Part shown: piece by piece, positions 43,055 to 52,500 of the stretch
Position numbering within the stretch: position 1 is the first letter of the stretch
Layout: the number at the start of each line of letters is the position of its first letter
Assembly: GCA_039931555.1 (NCBI GenBank)
Contig: JBDTRP010000001.1
Coordinates: forward strand, 1-64,000
DNA from: JAENVT01 sp039931555
GTDB taxonomy: Bacteria; Actinomycetota; Acidimicrobiia; Acidimicrobiales; Ilumatobacteraceae
Reading direction: 5' to 3'
DNA: 64,000 bases
Notes under the pieces: generated by a model
The model's database searches: none
Seen by the model: the letters and a program-made list of their open reading frames with translations, nothing else
What the model was told of the DNA's origin: nothing
Translations under genes and position numbers: made by a program

Positions 43055-43060
43055 TATCGT
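43055..43060 (+). promoter_or_regulatory. TAnnnT box six bases before the SF1 helicase start
   Basis: TATCGT ends six bases before the ATG at 43067, which has no Shine-Dalgarno. Same spacing as at 38681-38686 and 53243-53248, consistent with a leaderless transcript. Confidence 0.4.
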
Positions 43061-43066
43061 GTCGCC

Positions 43067-44953
43067 ATGACCGTGGATCGACTGCTGGTGGGGCTCGACG
43101 CCGCCCAGCGGCGCGCGGTCGAAAGCGACTCCGCTCCGCTGGCAATCGTGGCTTCTGCTGGTTCGGGAAAGACGATGGTGTTGACTCGTCGGATCGCCTA
43201 CCGGATCGAGACCGGACAGGCAGAACCGCGCCACATCGCCGCGCTGACCTTCACCCGCGACGCCGCCGGCGAACTGCGGCGCCGCCTGCGGCGTCTCGAG
43301 ATCCACGAGTCGATCGAAGCCGGCACCTTCCACAGCATCGCCTTGCGCCTGCTGCGCGACCGAGCCCTCACCCGGAACGAGTCGATGCCATCGCTCGCGC
43401 CCGATCGTGTGCGCCTCGTGAAAGAGTGCCTGAAGGAGATCCGGCTGGAGCTGGATGCCTACCCGGCGATGACCGACATCGACTGGGCTCGCGCACGCCG
43501 CATCGAACCGGCCGACTACGAGCGTGAGTCACGTGCCGCGCGCCGGCGGGGGGCGGTGCCGTCGGGCCGATTCGTCGACCTTGCTGCTGCGTACGAGCGC
43601 CTGAAGCGGCGCCGCGGTGTCGTCGATTTCGACGACCTGCTCGATCTCAACCTGCGCGCGGTCGAGACGGATGCCGCGTTCAGGTCGTTGGTGCACTGGC
43701 GCTTCCGCCACTTCTTCGTCGATGAGGCGCAGGACCTCAACCCACTCCAACACGCCCTGCTGGAGGCGTGGCGAGGCGGCCGGCCCGACATCTGCCTGGT
43801 CGGCGATCCACGACAGGCGATCTATGGATGGAACGGATCCGATCACACCACGATGACCGAGGTGGAGCGCGCCTATCCGGGCGTGACGGTGATCTCGCTC
43901 ACGACCAACTATCGGTGCTCACCACAGGTCGTCAGCGCCGGCGCAGCCGCGCTGATCGCCAGCGGGCAGCGCGACGACACGGCCAGCAACCGCGGCGATG
44001 GTCTGCCGCTGCGCATCGAGGCGTACCCCACTGCCGAGGCCGAAGCCGGCGCGATCGCCGCCTTCGTGCGCAACTCGTTGCACCACCACAGCCCATCCGG
44101 TGTCGCCGTGCTGGCTCGCACCAACGATCAGCTGGTGTCGATCGAGGCGGCGCTGAGCATGGCGGGCGTCGCGACGCAGCGCGCCGTCGGGCGGTCTCCG
44201 TTGGAGATCGCCATGGGTGACGCGTACCGGATGACGAGCCGCGAGGCACTGGCGCTGTGGGCCGACGAACAGTTCACCCATCACGATCCCATTCGCCGCC
44301 GGGTCGCCGAGGAAGTAGACCGCTTCCTGACGTCGCAGGAGCCCGGGGGCTTCCGGAGTTGGGTCGACGCGCGTACGCCGTTCGACGATCTCGACACCGA
44401 GACCGCCGATGGCTCGGTCTCGCTGTTGACGTTTCACGGTGCCAAGGGGCGCGAATGGCCGGTCGTGGTCATTGCGGGAGCCGAGGACGGACTGATCCCG
44501 CACAGTTCGGCAGTCTCTGCCGCGCAGCAGGATGAAGAGGCCAGGCTCTTGTACGTGGCGATCACCCGGGCCGTCGATCACCTCGTGATCACCCGTGCGG
44601 AGTCGCGGCGCGGTAACTCGACCAGGCCGAGCCCGTGGCTGGCAGCCGTCGAGGCGACGATCGCCAGCGACACGCTGGTTCCACCGCCGATGCGTGCCGG
44701 CCGCGTCCGGCCAGTCGACCCGCTCGCCGACCTGAAAGCCTGGCGGCGCCAGATCGCCCGCGGCGCCGCAGTCGCCGAGCTCACGATCTGCAGCGACCTG
44801 GTGCTGCGCGGACTGCTGGAGCATCCGCCGACCAGCACCGACGACCTTGCCCAACGCCTCGGTCTCACACCGCATGCGGCCGCCAAGCTGCGACCCCTGC
44901 CGCAGGCCGTCGGCGGCGCAGGTCAGTCGAGCTCGACGATGACCGGAGCGTGA
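43067..44953 (+). CDS. UvrD/Rep-like superfamily 1 DNA helicase with HRDC-like C-terminus
   Basis: ATP-dependent 3'-5' DNA helicase of 628 residues, shorter than UvrD1. Motifs in order: Walker A ASAGSGKTMVLTRRIAYRI, ALTFTRDAAGELRRRL, FVDEAQDLNPLQHALL, GDPRQAIYGWNGSD, LTTNYRCSPQV, TFHGAKGREWPVVVIAGAED and LLYVAITRAVDHLVITRAE. The last 70 residues (DLVLRGLLEHPPTSTDDLAQ and following) look like an HRDC domain, as in some actinobacterial UvrD2-type helicases. The gene end overlaps exonuclease III by 31 bases, tail to tail. Confidence 0.9.
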   Translation: MTVDRLLVGLDAAQRRAVESDSAPLAIVASAGSGKTMVLTRRIAYRIETGQAEPRHIAALTFTRDAAGELRRRLRRLEIHESIEAGTFHSIALRLLRDRALTRNESMPSLAPDRVRLVKECLKEIRLELDAYPAMTDIDWARARRIEPADYERESRAARRRGAVPSGRFVDLAAAYERLKRRRGVVDFDDLLDLNLRAVETDAAFRSLVHWRFRHFFVDEAQDLNPLQHALLEAWRGGRPDICLVGDPRQAIYGWNGSDHTTMTEVERAYPGVTVISLTTNYRCSPQVVSAGAAALIASGQRDDTASNRGDGLPLRIEAYPTAEAEAGAIAAFVRNSLHHHSPSGVAVLARTNDQLVSIEAALSMAGVATQRAVGRSPLEIAMGDAYRMTSREALALWADEQFTHHDPIRRRVAEEVDRFLTSQEPGGFRSWVDARTPFDDLDTETADGSVSLLTFHGAKGREWPVVVIAGAEDGLIPHSSAVSAAQQDEEARLLYVAITRAVDHLVITRAESRRGNSTRPSPWLAAVEATIASDTLVPPPMRAGRVRPVDPLADLKAWRRQIARGAAVAELTICSDLVLRGLLEHPPTSTDDLAQRLGLTPHAAAKLRPLPQAVGGAGQSSSTMTGA

Positions 44954-45690
44954 TCCGACGGCATCTGGCCCTTGCGGGCGTTGCGGTCGATCACCGCCCA
45001 CGAGCAGCGCTCGGCGACCGAGCGACTGCCGAGCACGAGGTCGATCCGCAGTCCGCGGCCCTGATGGAAGTCTCCCGCTCGATAGTCCCACCAGCTGTAC
45101 AACTTGGGCTCGTCATGGTGCTGGCGGAACAGGTCGATCATCCCCCAGTTGCACAGTTCGGCCAGCAGGGCGCGTTCAGCAGGGCTGGTGTGCGTTGCGC
45201 CGACGAACTTCGCCGGGTCGTACACATCGATATCGGTCGGCGCAATGTTGAAGTCGCCGGCGACGATCACTGCGTCGTCGGGGGAACTGGTGGCGGCCAC
45301 ATGCCGGCGGAGCTGCGCCAGCCACCTCAGCTTGTATTGATAGTGATCGTCCTCGAGGGAACGCCCGTTGGGTACGTACACGCTCGACACCCGCACGCCT
45401 CCGCAGACCGCCGACACGATTCGCGCGTCGGGATCTGGGTCGCCGTCGGCGAAGTTCATCACCACGTCGCTGAGACCGACCTTCGACAGGATCGCCACGC
45501 CGTTCCACTGCCCCTGACCGTGGTGGGCGGTCTCGTACCCCATCCCCATGAACGTCAACGCAGGAAACGCCTCGTCGGAGAGCTTGGTCTCCTGCATGCA
45601 CAACACGTCGGGCTGCATGTCGACGAGCCATTGTTCAACGCGCTCGAGGCGGGCTTTCAGTGAGTTGACGTTCCAGGTTGCGATCCGCAC
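44923..45690 (-). CDS. xthA: Exodeoxyribonuclease III (AP endonuclease)
   Basis: DNA repair nuclease that cuts at abasic sites and trims 3' blocks. The 255-residue protein begins MRIATWNVNSLKARLERVEQ and has CMQETKLSDEAFP (metal Glu), VIVAGDFNIAPTDIDVYD (catalytic Asp and Asn), GLRIDLVLGSRSVAER and a terminal SDHAPVIVELD with the catalytic His. All family motifs are intact. It overlaps the convergent helicase gene by 31 bases, and both are repair proteins. ATG start, 18 bases after the upstream NYN-S1 gene. Confidence 0.95.
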   Translation of the reverse strand: MRIATWNVNSLKARLERVEQWLVDMQPDVLCMQETKLSDEAFPALTFMGMGYETAHHGQGQWNGVAILSKVGLSDVVMNFADGDPDPDARIVSAVCGGVRVSSVYVPNGRSLEDDHYQYKLRWLAQLRRHVAATSSPDDAVIVAGDFNIAPTDIDVYDPAKFVGATHTSPAERALLAELCNWGMIDLFRQHHDEPKLYSWWDYRAGDFHQGRGLRIDLVLGSRSVAERCSWAVIDRNARKGQMPSDHAPVIVELD

Positions 45691-45708
45691 AACTGCGACC
45701 GTAGCGAA

Positions 45709-47040
45709 CTAGGCCGACCGGGCGCGGCGTCGAGTCGGCTTGGCCGGCGCCACCTCGGCGACCGCCGGCTCGACCGTTGGCGGCACGGCCGGCTTTCGTG
45801 CACCGCGCTTCTTCGGCGGCGTCGCTGGAACCGACAACTCGACGACGGGCGTCGGATCGGCCACCGGCAAGGGCGCGAGGGCTGCGGCCGCAGCCTTCTT
45901 CGCCCGAGGCTTCGTGGCTGCTGGTTTCACCGCGGGCTTCGATTCTGCGACGACCTTCTTCGCAGCTCGCTTCTTCGGCGGCGCCTTCGGTTCGGGCTCT
46001 GCGGTGGCTTCGACGGCCTTGCTCGCTGCCTTCTTCGACACTCGCCTCGGCTTGGCCTCGACCACTGCCTCCGGCGGCGGGGTCTTGATGGTGGTCATGG
46101 TCGGGATCGCCAGGTCGATACTGCGGCGAGCCGGGGCGAAGCTCTCGACCACGAGCGTGATCGACTCGCCGATCTTCATGAACTCGCGTGCGCTGCGAGG
46201 CGGCGGGTCGGCCATCAGGCTCAACGGCACGTACCCCTTGACGTCGCCGATTCGCACGTAAGCGCCGTGCGACGAGTAGTTCTCGACGATGGCGTTGACG
46301 CTGCTGCCGGGCTTGTGGTGCTCGACAAATGTGAGGAACGCGAGCAGGTCGTTGGTGCCGGTGCTCCTCGGTGTGGGCTCGGCACGCTCGCCGGCGCTGG
46401 TCGCGGCATCGACCTTGGTCGCGGCGTCGGCCTTGGTCGTCTCGGCGGACTTGGCCGCCGCACCGGCGGCCTTGCCGTCGCGGCCCCGGCCGGACTTGTG
46501 AAGCGTGGCGCCGGGCGGAGGAGCTGCCGGGATCGGCATCGGCTGGCTGGCTTCGGGACTGGCCGACTTCGACTTCGACGTACGACCGCGCTTGGCCTCG
46601 CTGACCGACTTGCGGCTGGTGGGACCACGCACCGGCAGGCGGTTGACGAACACCCATCCGATGTGCGGAACGGGTTTGCCACCGACCAGGCGGCCCTCGT
46701 CGAACAGCCAGGTGTGCGTGCCGTGGAACTCCTGGTAGCTGTCGTTCGACAAGATCGTCGCGTTGACCTTGTTGGCAATGCTGAGCACGAACGCATCGCC
46801 GCGGCCGATCGCTCCGGCGGGCGGAGCGACGATCTCGTTGTTGCTCACCGCTGCGTCGAATTCGGCCACTTCCTTGGCGTCGATGCGATGACCGAACGTC
46901 GCATCGACGACGACGGTGATCAGCGCATCCGGGTGCTCTGCCATGTAGGCGAGCACCGCCTCATTGAGTTGTTTCAGACTGGGCAGGGGTCGACCCTCAG
47001 TAGCGAGGTTGGACCCGTCGACGACGACGTGGCGAGGCAT
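45709..47040 (-). CDS. NYN-domain (PIN-like) ribonuclease fused to an S1 RNA-binding domain with a Lys/Ala-rich tail
   Basis: A 443-residue protein from ATG 47040. Residues 1-130 form a NYN/Zc3h12a-like nuclease domain: MPRHVVVDGSNLATEGRPLP, TVVVDATFGHRIDAKEVAEF and IGRGDAFVLSIANKVNATIL, giving the acidic residues expected of a PIN-like active site. A charged linker (about 135-240) precedes an S1-like domain with IVENYSSHGAYVRIGDVKGY and FMKIGESITLVVESFAPARR. The last 130 residues are a basic Lys/Ala/Pro tail (PPKKRAAKKVV and similar) like histone H1 tails. An RNA-cleaving or RNA-binding role is inferred. It lies directly upstream of xthA. Confidence 0.82.
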   Translation of the reverse strand: MPRHVVVDGSNLATEGRPLPSLKQLNEAVLAYMAEHPDALITVVVDATFGHRIDAKEVAEFDAAVSNNEIVAPPAGAIGRGDAFVLSIANKVNATILSNDSYQEFHGTHTWLFDEGRLVGGKPVPHIGWVFVNRLPVRGPTSRKSVSEAKRGRTSKSKSASPEASQPMPIPAAPPPGATLHKSGRGRDGKAAGAAAKSAETTKADAATKVDAATSAGERAEPTPRSTGTNDLLAFLTFVEHHKPGSSVNAIVENYSSHGAYVRIGDVKGYVPLSLMADPPPRSAREFMKIGESITLVVESFAPARRSIDLAIPTMTTIKTPPPEAVVEAKPRRVSKKAASKAVEATAEPEPKAPPKKRAAKKVVAESKPAVKPAATKPRAKKAAAAALAPLPVADPTPVVELSVPATPPKKRGARKPAVPPTVEPAVAEVAPAKPTRRRARSA

Positions 47041-47076
47041 AACTAGGTCAGTCAACCACGCCGGAGGGTGGCTGCC

Positions 47077-47082
47077 TACGAT
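47077..47082 (+). promoter_or_regulatory. TAnnnT box seven bases before the HAD gene start
   Basis: TACGAT ends seven bases before the ATG at 47090. The start has no Shine-Dalgarno, so a leaderless transcript is plausible. The box also overlaps a rival ATG at 47081, which argues for 47090 as the real start. Confidence 0.38.
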
Positions 47083-47089
47083 GCTGCCC

Positions 47090-47725
47090 ATGACGAAGGC
47101 AGTGCTGTGGGACTTTGGCGGCGTGATCCTGTCGAGCCCGTTCGACGCGTTCCGTCGCTACGAGGCCGAGCACGGCCTGACGACCGACTTCATCCGCGGG
47201 GTCAACACGACGAACCCCCACGCCAACGCGTGGGCGCTGTTGGAGCGTGGCGAGATCACCGCCGATCAGTTCGACGTCGTGTTCGCGGACGAATCGTCGG
47301 AACTTGGTCACCGGGTGCGCGGCGCCGATGTGCTCGAGCTCCTGGGCGGCGACATTCGTCCGGAGATGGTGGTGATGCTCGATCGTGTGAAACAGGCCGG
47401 CTACAAGGTGGCGTGCCTGACCAACAACGTGCTCGGCGGTGACGGCGAGCGGGTGGGCGAAGATGCGCGCTCCGTCGCGGTTGCGGCGATCATGGGCCGG
47501 TTCGACGTGGTCGTGGAGAGCAGCAAGGTCGGTGTGCGCAAACCCGAGCCACGGTTCTACGAGATCGCCTGCGAGATGCTTGGTGTGCGACCTGAGGAGT
47601 GCATCTTCCTCGACGACCTCGGCATCAATCTCAAACCGGCGGCAACGATGGGAATGATCACGATCAAGGTGACCAGTGCATCGCAGGCGATCGTCGACCT
47701 CGGTGCCGCGCTCGGTTGGAACTGA
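47090..47725 (+). CDS. HAD-superfamily phosphatase (subfamily IA)
   Basis: A 211-residue hydrolase with MTKAVLWDFGGVILSSPFDA, where the nucleophile region reads WDFGGVI, so the usual DxDG is WDFGG as in epoxide-hydrolase N-terminal HADs. VACLTNNVLGGDGE carries motif II (TNN), SSKVGVRKPEPRFYEIACEM the motif III Lys, and EECIFLDDLGINLKPAATMG motif IV (DD). It probably acts on a small phosphorylated metabolite. It is divergent from the NYN-S1 gene, separated by 49 bases. Confidence 0.87.
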   Translation: MTKAVLWDFGGVILSSPFDAFRRYEAEHGLTTDFIRGVNTTNPHANAWALLERGEITADQFDVVFADESSELGHRVRGADVLELLGGDIRPEMVVMLDRVKQAGYKVACLTNNVLGGDGERVGEDARSVAVAAIMGRFDVVVESSKVGVRKPEPRFYEIACEMLGVRPEECIFLDDLGINLKPAATMGMITIKVTSASQAIVDLGAALGWN

Positions 47726-47739
47726 GTTGGCCGGTGGCG

Positions 47740-48085
47740 GCTGATCGCGAGCTGACCAACCGGTTGATGCTGCGAGCCCGCGATGCGGTGATCGGGCAGA
47801 TGTTCGACGGAGCCCAACGGTTGGCCAGGAAGCTGGCGACGTGCGCTTCCACGCAACCCTGTTCGCGGCCCCACAACACGAACCGCGATGTCAGGAGTCG
47901 ACCGACCCCCTTGGTGCCGACTCCTTGGTGCCGACGATCGGCTTTGACGAAGATGCTCCGCAGCACTGCGTAGGTGACGTGTTGGCGAGTCGGTGTCGGC
48001 TCACTCACCTAGCCGACGAGGTGGCCGACGATGTCGTCGACGGTGGCCGGTTCGATCGCGATCACCACCGGATCGTAGGCGTGCG
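47740..48085 (-). pseudogene. Decayed GNAT acetyltransferase remnant
   Basis: The minus strand encodes VVIAIEPATVDDIVGHLVG then a stop, and after it in the same frame RSIFVKADRRHQGVGTKGVG, RLLTSRFVLWGREQGCVEAH and VASFLANRWAP. The second part matches the acetyl-CoA loop and following helix of GNAT proteins (RxxGxGxxLL...A...GC...A...N), and the first resembles a GNAT N-terminus. The middle of the domain is missing and a stop interrupts the frame, so this is read as a broken gene. The remaining 60 or so bases up to the SHMT-like start hold nothing I can assign. Confidence 0.55.
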
Positions 48086-48143
48086 CAACCCGTGTTGAGA
48101 GCAGCGCTAGTCACTCGCGGCGAAGTCGTGCAACGATCGGACC

Positions 48144-49484
48144 ATGACAACGCCTGCCGATGTTGCCGAAACGACCGACCTGGACCGGAATCGCCGATGG
48201 CTGCCGGTTGCGCCGATGCGCCGGGAGTCGACGATCCGCGACGCGATCTCCGAGCTCACCGGCGAGCAGACGGCAACCCTGGTCGAGAGCCTGATCGATC
48301 GCAACCGACAGATCCACGAGGTGGAGTGCGTCAACCTGAATCCGGCGACCAACGTGATGAACCCGCGAGCTGAGGCGGCCCTGTCGGCGGGACTCGGTTC
48401 GCGGCCGTCGCTCGGCTACGCCGGTGAGAAGTACGAGATGGGCCTGGAGGCGATCGAGGAGATCGAGGTGATCGCCGCCGACCTTGCGTGCCGCGTGTTC
48501 GGCGCTCGGTTCGCCGAGATCCGGGTCGGTTCCGGTGCCTTGGCGAACCTGTATGCGTTCATGGCGACATGCCGACCTGGCGACTCGATCATCGTTCCAC
48601 CGGCGACCGTCGGAGGCCACATCACTCACCGCCCGGCCGGCGCTGCTGGGTTGTACGGCCTCGACATCCACGAGTGCCCGGTCGACGCCCGACGATTCAC
48701 CATCGATCTCGACGGTCTGGCCGAATTGGCCGGGCGAGTGCGCCCCAAGCTGATCACGATGGGCGCTAGCCTGAACCTCTTGCCACACCCGGTCACCGAG
48801 GTTCGCGAGATCGCCGACGGCGTGGGTGCTGCGGTGTTGTTCGACGCCGCCCACGCGTGCGGGATGTTTGCCGGAAAGGCGTGGCCCAACCCGTTGGTTC
48901 TCGGCGCCGACCTGATGACGATGAGCACCTACAAGAGCCTCGGCGGCCCGGCGGGTGGGTTGCTGTTGACCAACCGTGCCGACCTTGCCGAGCGCGTCGA
49001 TGCGATCGCCTACCCCGGCCTGACCGCCAACTTCGACGCCGGCAAGACTGCGGCGCTGGCGATCACATTGCTCGATTGGCTGGACGGCGGACCGGAGTAT
49101 GCCCAGGCAATGATTGCCTCGGCCGCTGCACTGGCCGAAGCGCTCGCGGCCGCAGGCATGCCGGTGTACTCAACGGAGCAGGGCTACACGACCTCGCATC
49201 AGTTCGCCGTCGATGCAACCCGTTGGAACGGCGGACACCAGGCTGCACTGACCTTGCGCGACGCCAACATCTTGTCCTGCGCCATCGGCTTGCCCGGCGG
49301 CGACGAGTGGTCGGGATTGCGACTCGGCACGCCCGAGATCGTGCGGTGGGGCATGACGTCGGCCGACATGCCCGAGCTCGCCCACCTGATCGTCGAGGCC
49401 CTCTGCGGTGATGCGTCTTCCATCGCTGCCGAGACCACAGCCTTCCGCTCACGCTTCACGACCCTGCACCACATCCACGCCTAG
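48144..49484 (+). CDS. SHMT-family PLP enzyme with altered active site
   Basis: A 446-residue fold-type I PLP protein close to serine hydroxymethyltransferase: GYAGEKYEMGLEAIEEIEVI, EIRVGSGALANLYAFMATCR, PATVGGHITHRPAGAAGLYG, LFDAAHACGMFAGKAWPNPL and MSTYKSLGGPAGGLLLT with the PLP lysine. In true SHMT the lysine follows TTTH (THK), the first motif reads YYGGCEYVD and the second SGSQAN. Here they are TYK, KYEMGLEAIE and SGALAN, so folate-dependent glycine/serine exchange is doubtful. Alternatives include aldolase-like cleavage of a beta-hydroxy amino acid. The housekeeping glyA is presumably elsewhere. Confidence 0.82.
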   Translation: MTTPADVAETTDLDRNRRWLPVAPMRRESTIRDAISELTGEQTATLVESLIDRNRQIHEVECVNLNPATNVMNPRAEAALSAGLGSRPSLGYAGEKYEMGLEAIEEIEVIAADLACRVFGARFAEIRVGSGALANLYAFMATCRPGDSIIVPPATVGGHITHRPAGAAGLYGLDIHECPVDARRFTIDLDGLAELAGRVRPKLITMGASLNLLPHPVTEVREIADGVGAAVLFDAAHACGMFAGKAWPNPLVLGADLMTMSTYKSLGGPAGGLLLTNRADLAERVDAIAYPGLTANFDAGKTAALAITLLDWLDGGPEYAQAMIASAAALAEALAAAGMPVYSTEQGYTTSHQFAVDATRWNGGHQAALTLRDANILSCAIGLPGGDEWSGLRLGTPEIVRWGMTSADMPELAHLIVEALCGDASSIAAETTAFRSRFTTLHHIHA

Positions 49485-49492
49485 TTCGAGGC

Positions 49493-49515
49493 CCGGCCAT
49501 CGGGCCCGTGGCCGG
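49493..49515. terminator. Candidate bidirectional hairpin between SHMT-like gene and kgd
   Basis: CCGGCCA (49493-49499) and TGGCCGG (49509-49515) form a perfect 7-base stem with a 9-base loop. An alternative stem, GGCCCG with CGGGCC, overlaps it. It lies in the 62 bases between two convergent genes. There is no T-run, so it would be an atypical terminator, which is common in high-GC actinobacteria. Confidence 0.45.
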
Positions 49516-49546
49516 CCGCAGCGTGATCAGGTGGACAGGTGTTGGA

Positions 49547-52500
49547 TCAGAGATCGCGGAAAGCATCGTCCAGCAGGTCGGCAAGCTCTTGATCGTGGAT
49601 CGCCTTCGTCCCGGTCGCCGGGCTACCACTCTCGACACGCGAGACGTGATGCAGGTCGTAGCCGCGCTCCTTCACGCGCCAGGTGCGGGCTTCGACGAAG
49701 TTCCAGGCGCCCATGTTCTCGGGCTCCTCCTGCAGCCACACAAGGTTGCGGGCGTTGGGGTACAGCGCCAGCACCTCGAGCATCCGCTCGGAGGGGAACG
49801 GGTAGAGCTGCTCGACACGGATCACGGCGACGGGTGCGGCGCGGCGATCGCGCTCGGCCATGGCGTCCCAGGCGACCTTGCCGCTGCAGAACACCAACCG
49901 TCGAACGGCGGTGGGATCGGTGACGTTGGGATCGTCGAGCACTTCCTCGAACGTACCCGTCGTGAGATCGTCGATCGGCGACCTGCTCTCCTTCATGCGC
50001 AGCGGGGCCTTGGGCGTGAACAGCACCAGTGGCTTGCGCACGTCACGGCGCACCTGGCGACGCAACAGGTGGAAGTACTGCGCTGCGGTGGTCGCGTTGC
50101 AGACCTGGATGTTGTCGTCAGCGCAGGATTGGAGGAACCGCTCGATTCGCGCCGACGAGTGCTCGGGGCCTTGGCCTTCGAAGCCATGTGGCAGCAACAG
50201 GACAAGACCGTTCGACTGTCCCCACTTGTCCTCCGCCGCGACCAGGTACTGGTCGATGATGATCTGCGCACCGTTGATGAAGTCGCCGAACTGGGCCTCC
50301 CACATCACCAACGCTTCGTGGTTGGCATGCGCGTAGCCGTATTCGTAGCCGAGAGCGGCGTACTCGCTGAGCAGGCTGTCGTAGACCCAGAACCGGGCAG
50401 GCGCACCTTCGAGCGTGTTGAGCGGGATCCAGTCGTGCTCGTTCTCGTAGTCGATCAGCGCCGCGTGTCGCTGGCTGAACGTGCCACGGCGACTGTCTTC
50501 GCCGGCAAGACGTACCGGGGTGCCCTCGAGCACGAGCGAACCGATCGCCAAGGCCTCGCCCAAGGCCCAATCGACCTCACCGGCCTCGTGATAGGTCTTG
50601 GCCCTGGTCTCGAACTGACGTACCAACTTGGGGTGAGGAGTGAAATCGGTCGGGTACGCCGTGAGGTGCTCGAAGATGGCATCGAGACGGGCTCGCTCGA
50701 CGCCGGTTTCCACGTGTGGCAGTACGCCCTGCGGTTTCGGTGGCCTCGGAGCCTTGTGAACCTCGGGGGCGTGGGCACGGGTCTGGTCGAGGGCGACCTG
50801 CAGCTTGCTCTGGAAGTCGGCCAAAGCCCCCTCGGCTTCCTTCACCGTCAACTCACCGCGCTTGACCAACGCCTCGACGTACAACTTGCGAACGCTGCGC
50901 CGCTCGGCGATCGCCTTGTACATCAACGGCTGCGTGTAGCTGGGGTCGTCACCTTCGTTGTGTCCGTGGCGCCGGTAGCAGACCATGTCGATGACAACGT
51001 CTTTGTGAAAGGTCTCACGGTATTCGAAGGCGAGTTGGGCGACACGCACACATGCTTCGGGATCGTCACCGTTCACGTGGAAGATCGGCGCTTGCACCGT
51101 CTTGGCAACGTCGCTGCAGTACAGCGAACTGCGGGCGTACTGCGGGCTCGTGGTGAACCCGATCTGGTTGTTGATGATCAGGTGAATGGTCCCGCCGACG
51201 CGGTACCCCTTGATGTCGCTCATCGCCAGGCACTCGGCGACGATCCCCTGACCAGCAAACGCGGCGTCGCCGTGCAGCAGCAGCGGCAACGTGGGAAACG
51301 AGCCGGGCGGCTCGATGCGATCCTGCGCAGCGCGCATCATGCCCAGCACGATCGGGTCGACGGTCTCGAGGTGGCTCGGGTTTGCGGCCAACTCGACACG
51401 GATGTCGGCGCCCGTGGGGCTCTCGTACTTGCCCGTTGCACCGAGGTGGTACTTCACGTCGCCGGAGCCCTGCACCGATGTCGGGTCGATGTGGCCTTCG
51501 AACTCTTTGAAGATCTGGTCGTAGCTCTTGCCGATCACGTTGGCCAGCACACTGAGCCGGCCGCGGTGGGCCATGCCGATCGCAGCAGAGTCGAGGCCTG
51601 CGTCGGCGGCCATCGAAAGGATCTGGTCGAGGATCGGGATTGCCGACTCCGATCCTTCCAGGCCGAACCGCTTGGTGCCCACGTACTTCGTGGCCAGGAA
51701 CTTCTCGAACGCCTCGGCGGCGTTGAGCCGCTCGACGATTCGTTGCTTTCGCTCCTTGGTGACGACCGGTTGCGCCCCTTCGACCTTCGACTGGATCCAG
51801 CGCTGCTCGGCGAAGTCCTGGATGTGCATGTATTCGATGCCGATCGATCGGCAGTACGCGTCGCGCAGCACGCCGAGCAGGTCACCGAGCTTCATCTTCT
51901 CGTACCCACCGACCCCACCGGTGAGGAACTCGCGGTCGAGGTCCCAGATCGTCAGGCCATACGTTGCCGGATCGAGCTCGATGGGGAGGTCGGGCTCCTT
52001 CCAACGCAGCGGATCGAGGTCGGCGATCAGGTGACCGCGGACGCGATGCACCCGGATCAGCGTGGCGATCTGCATCTGCTTGTGCAGCATCGCCTCCTCG
52101 CCTTCGATCGGGCTGAGGTCGACGCGCCACTTGACCGCCTCGTACGGCACCCCGAGGCTCTTGAACACCTCTTCGTAGAACTCGTGATCGCCCAAGAGCA
52201 GTTCGTGCACCCGCTTCAAGAACATGCCGCTCTCGGCGCCTTGGATGATGCGGTGGTCGTACGTGCTGGTGATCGTGACGACCTTGCTGACACCGAGCGA
52301 TCCCAACGCCCGCTCGTCGGCGCCCTGGAACGCTGCGGGGTAGTCGATCGTGCCGACACCGACGATCACACCCTGGCCGGGCATCAGTCGCGGAACGCTC
52401 TGCACTGTGCCGATCGTGCCCGGGTTGGTCAGCGTGATCGTCGCGCCCTGGAAGTCGCTGACGGCGAGCTTGTTGCCCTTGACTTTGCGGATCACGTCTT

